From an uncultured Clostridia bacterium (GTDB lineage: Bacteria > Bacillota > Clostridia > Oscillospirales > Acutalibacteraceae), in NCBI GenBank assembly GCA_946042285.1, contig CAMGDK010000062.1, forward strand, positions 1 to 8,137: DNA of 8,137 nucleotides, given 5' to 3'. How positions within the stretch are numbered: position 1 is the first letter of the stretch; each line of letters begins with the position of its first letter. A model generated the notes under the pieces. The model was not told the origin of the DNA, searched no databases, and was given only the letters and a program-made list of their open reading frames with translations. Both the position numbers and the translations under genes were made by a program. Positions 6,376 to 8,137 of this stretch are shown one piece after another.

Positions 6376-6783
6376 ATGAGAACAAATAGTAATAAAAATA
6401 GTTTATTAAAAATTAGCCTTTTTGCAGCGGTATTATCAGTATTGCTTGTAGCTGCTTTTGTTGTTGATTGTGTGAATCTCAGCAGATATGAAAAGCAGCA
6501 GGCGATAATTGTTGAAAGTGATATCAAAAATTCTTCAGGTAAAACAGTAAAATATATCATTATTGAGTATTCACAAAATGATAAAAATTACAAAAAAGAA
6601 ATCCATGTAGCTTCAAGAATAGGCAAGGGTGTCGGCAAAACACAGACTATTTATGTTAATCCGAATAATCCTGAAAAAATCATGTGGCTGAAAAAAACTG
6701 TGTTAAAGCTTGTGGCATCGTGTGTTTTGATGTTTATGTGTATAGCTATTCGCTCTAATAACAGGGTAAGAGAAAATGAATAA
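6376..6783 (+). CDS. Small two-TM membrane protein, DUF3592-like layout
   Basis: This 135-residue protein of unknown function has two predicted membrane helices, about residues 13-32 (ISLFAAVLSVLLVAAFVVDC) and 108-125 (VLKLVASCVLMFMCIAI). They bracket an extracytoplasmic segment of about 75 residues. That segment looks like a beta domain (QAIIVESDIKNSSGKTVKYI, then YVNPNNPEKI). The TM-beta-TM arrangement and the Y-x-NPNNP turn before the second helix resemble DUF3592 proteins, whose function is unknown. The start at 6376 has only a weak AAGAGA site (6365-6370). The gene begins 17 nt after a strong hairpin and overlaps the next gene by 8 nt. Such tight coupling suggests that it works with, or is made in fixed ratio to, the lipoprotein. 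An accessory role for that lipoprotein is a guess. Confidence 0.75.
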   Translation: MRTNSNKNSLLKISLFAAVLSVLLVAAFVVDCVNLSRYEKQQAIIVESDIKNSSGKTVKYIIIEYSQNDKNYKKEIHVASRIGKGVGKTQTIYVNPNNPEKIMWLKKTVLKLVASCVLMFMCIAIRSNNRVRENE

Positions 6784-8041
6784 AAGAACGATCGCTATTT
6801 TATGCGTTATAGTTTTGTTGTTTACATCAATTGTTTCTGGATGTGCATCAAGAGAAGAAATTAAAGTAGATGTTATCAATAAAGAGATAGCTGATAGTGT
6901 GGAGTTTGTGAATAACACAGATAATATTGATGAGTATGGTGCCTATCAGCTTTCTTCTGATATGTATTCACATTCAAAACTTAATTTTGAATGTGCTGTT
7001 GAAAAGGATACATTTTACAAAATCAGTACATTAGTTTATTCGGATGATTTGAATTCTGTACACAAGGATGAAAAGGCAATTTTTTTTTCATCAAATATGC
7101 CAAATGAAATTAATGCTGAATATGTAACCTCAAATTCAATAAACTCCCCTACAATAACAAATGATGGCGAATATAGTTGGGAAGAAATTACGTTTTGTAC
7201 ATATAGCTATGATAATGAAACTTTATTATTTTCTTTACAGATTGGAAATGAAAGCAACGAGGTTAAAGGAAACCTGTATATTGATGAGATTACTGTAACC
7301 CCCATTAACAATGACAGTATTATTAGTTCTGATGACGGTAGTGTTGTTATGGCTTTTAATAATTCAGTTGATGACGATTTAGAAGCACTTGTTTGTTATG
7401 CTAATGCGCTGTCTAATTGCAGAAAAAGTATGGTTAACTTTGTAGGTGATGATTATACTTCCGGTAAAACTGTTTTTATAATCACACAAGATATTGAAGT
7501 GTTTGGTTTAGCAGGGACACCTATATATGTAGATAGTAAACAGTATGATTCGATTATTTCTTCTGCAAATTTTTATTTCAGAAAAAATAAATTTGATGAT
7601 GTTTTGTTTGCCTTTGTTCATGAAATGAGCCATACTTTTGATAGGATCTGCGGTGAATGCGATGATAAACTGTGGCAGTTCGATTCAGAGGTGTTAGCAA
7701 GTACGAAAGCAATATTTGCATTATCTGATAATGGTTTATCATATTCAAATGATGATGTGTTTCTGCTGTTTAAATCATATAATACCGAAGATAATAACGT
7801 ATTCAGTGACGAATTTTTAACAAGAAAGCTGATTGAAATTGCATATAGAGATGGTTGGAATGTATTTTCAAGCGTGATTAAGCGCTTTGGAAAAATAAAT
7901 CCGTCAGATGTTGATACAGCTAAGAAAAAATTTGACAAATTTGTTGAAATCTACAATAGCATAACAAATACTCGATTTGAAAATAATTTTACAAAAAAAG
8001 AATGGAATATGATTTATAGTTATTATTCAATACAACAATAG
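6776..8041 (+). CDS. Lipoprotein with HEXXH zinc-metallopeptidase motif, M60-like
   Basis: This 421-residue predicted lipoprotein has the signal NKRTIAILCVIVLLFTSIVSGC, with lipobox VSGC and Cys23 as lipidation site, so it should be anchored on the outer face of the membrane. About residues 45-180 are beta-rich and resemble a jelly-roll binding domain (GAYQLSSDMY near the start, GNLYIDEITVTPI at the end). About residues 185-421 resemble the M60/gluzincin fold. GLAGTPIYVDS comes first, then FVHEMSHTFD with HEMSH at 282-286 (two His ligands and catalytic Glu283). W300-x-F-x-S-E305 follows, with Glu305 as candidate third zinc ligand, 23 residues after the first His. The C-terminal helical part (GWNVFSSVIKRFGKI, then FDKFVEIYNSITN) also fits. 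M60-like enzymes cleave glycoproteins such as mucins. The substrate here is unknown. It overlaps the upstream gene by 8 nt, with AGGG at 6763-6766. Sampled stretches are only 25-30% G+C, lower than neighbouring genes. Confidence 0.78.
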   Translation: MNKRTIAILCVIVLLFTSIVSGCASREEIKVDVINKEIADSVEFVNNTDNIDEYGAYQLSSDMYSHSKLNFECAVEKDTFYKISTLVYSDDLNSVHKDEKAIFFSSNMPNEINAEYVTSNSINSPTITNDGEYSWEEITFCTYSYDNETLLFSLQIGNESNEVKGNLYIDEITVTPINNDSIISSDDGSVVMAFNNSVDDDLEALVCYANALSNCRKSMVNFVGDDYTSGKTVFIITQDIEVFGLAGTPIYVDSKQYDSIISSANFYFRKNKFDDVLFAFVHEMSHTFDRICGECDDKLWQFDSEVLASTKAIFALSDNGLSYSNDDVFLLFKSYNTEDNNVFSDEFLTRKLIEIAYRDGWNVFSSVIKRFGKINPSDVDTAKKKFDKFVEIYNSITNTRFENNFTKKEWNMIYSYYSIQQ

Positions 8042-8051
8042 TAAATTTTGG

Positions 8052-8093
8052 CAGCAGGCTGTGGTAACGCATTGACCTGCTGTTTTTTCTTTT
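8052..8093 (+). terminator. Strong intrinsic terminator ending the lipoprotein operon
   Basis: CAGCAGG (8052-8058) pairs with CCTGCTG (8076-8082). Inside, TGTG/CGCA (8060-8063/8068-8071) pairs around a GUAA tetraloop of the GNRA class (8064-8067). A T6-C-T4 tract (8083-8093) follows directly. It lies 11 nt after the stop. Confidence 0.92.
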
Positions 8094-8105
8094 ATATCAA
8101 AATTT

Positions 8106-8134
8106 TTGCTTTTTTTAAATTACTGTTGTATAAT
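8106..8134 (+). promoter_or_regulatory. Promoter for a gene beyond the right edge
   Basis: TTGCTT (8106-8111) and a perfect TATAAT (8129-8134) are 17 bp apart, just after the terminator. The start of transcription would fall outside the window. Confidence 0.7.
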
Positions 8135-8137
8135 ATA

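Noticed and set aside
1..8137. CRISPR array, tRNA/rRNA, insertion sequence or phage module
   Set aside because: There are no spaced direct repeats, no cloverleaf or rRNA sequence, no transposase or integrase, and no terminal inverted repeats. The only tandem repeat lies within a coding linker.

Overview
The window looks like chromosomal DNA from a low-GC Gram-positive bacterium of the class Clostridia, probably a gut Oscillospiraceae/Ruminococcus-type organism. The grounds are A+T-rich coding DNA, strong AGGAGG-type ribosome binding sites, TTGnnn-N17-TATAAT promoters, a lysine-rich Fn3 domain of the kind common in clostridial surface proteins, and a Gram-positive lipoprotein signal. Every gene I can support is on the + strand. 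The taxonomic call is inference.

Region 1 (1-832) is a small accessory cluster. It holds the C-terminal end of a cytidine/blasticidin-type deaminase cut by the window edge, a complete GNAT acetyltransferase (start 268), and directly overlapping it the wreck of a second GNAT gene. That wreck has an in-frame stop, and a large internal deletion has joined its N-terminal start to its last dozen codons in another frame.

Region 2 (about 840-2721) is a Na+/phosphate cotransporter fused to a PhoU-like domain (922-2667). It is preceded by a run of hexamers spaced 11 bp apart that resembles a PhoP box, and followed by a hairpin. This is a self-contained phosphate-uptake unit.

Region 3 (2808-8093) is a cell-surface unit. 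A near-consensus promoter drives a 1119-residue secreted protein whose start is GTG 2922. Its parts in order are signal peptide, lysine-rich Fn3, Pro/Thr linker, two degenerate SLH-like repeats, an unrecognised beta-rich core, two carboxypeptidase-regulatory-like beta domains, a YfaP/DUF2135-like domain and an acidic tail. After an intergenic hairpin come a small two-TM protein of DUF3592-like layout and, overlapping it by 8 nt, a lipoprotein with an HEMSH zinc-protease motif that resembles M60-like peptidases. A strong intrinsic terminator (8052-8093) closes the unit. A new promoter (8106-8134) then points at a gene beyond the right edge.

The most interesting material is the surface unit, an anchored multidomain protein beside a putative surface metalloprotease, followed by the PhoP-box-like array and the decayed acetyltransferase. 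I see no RNA genes, CRISPR arrays, insertion sequences or phage genes.
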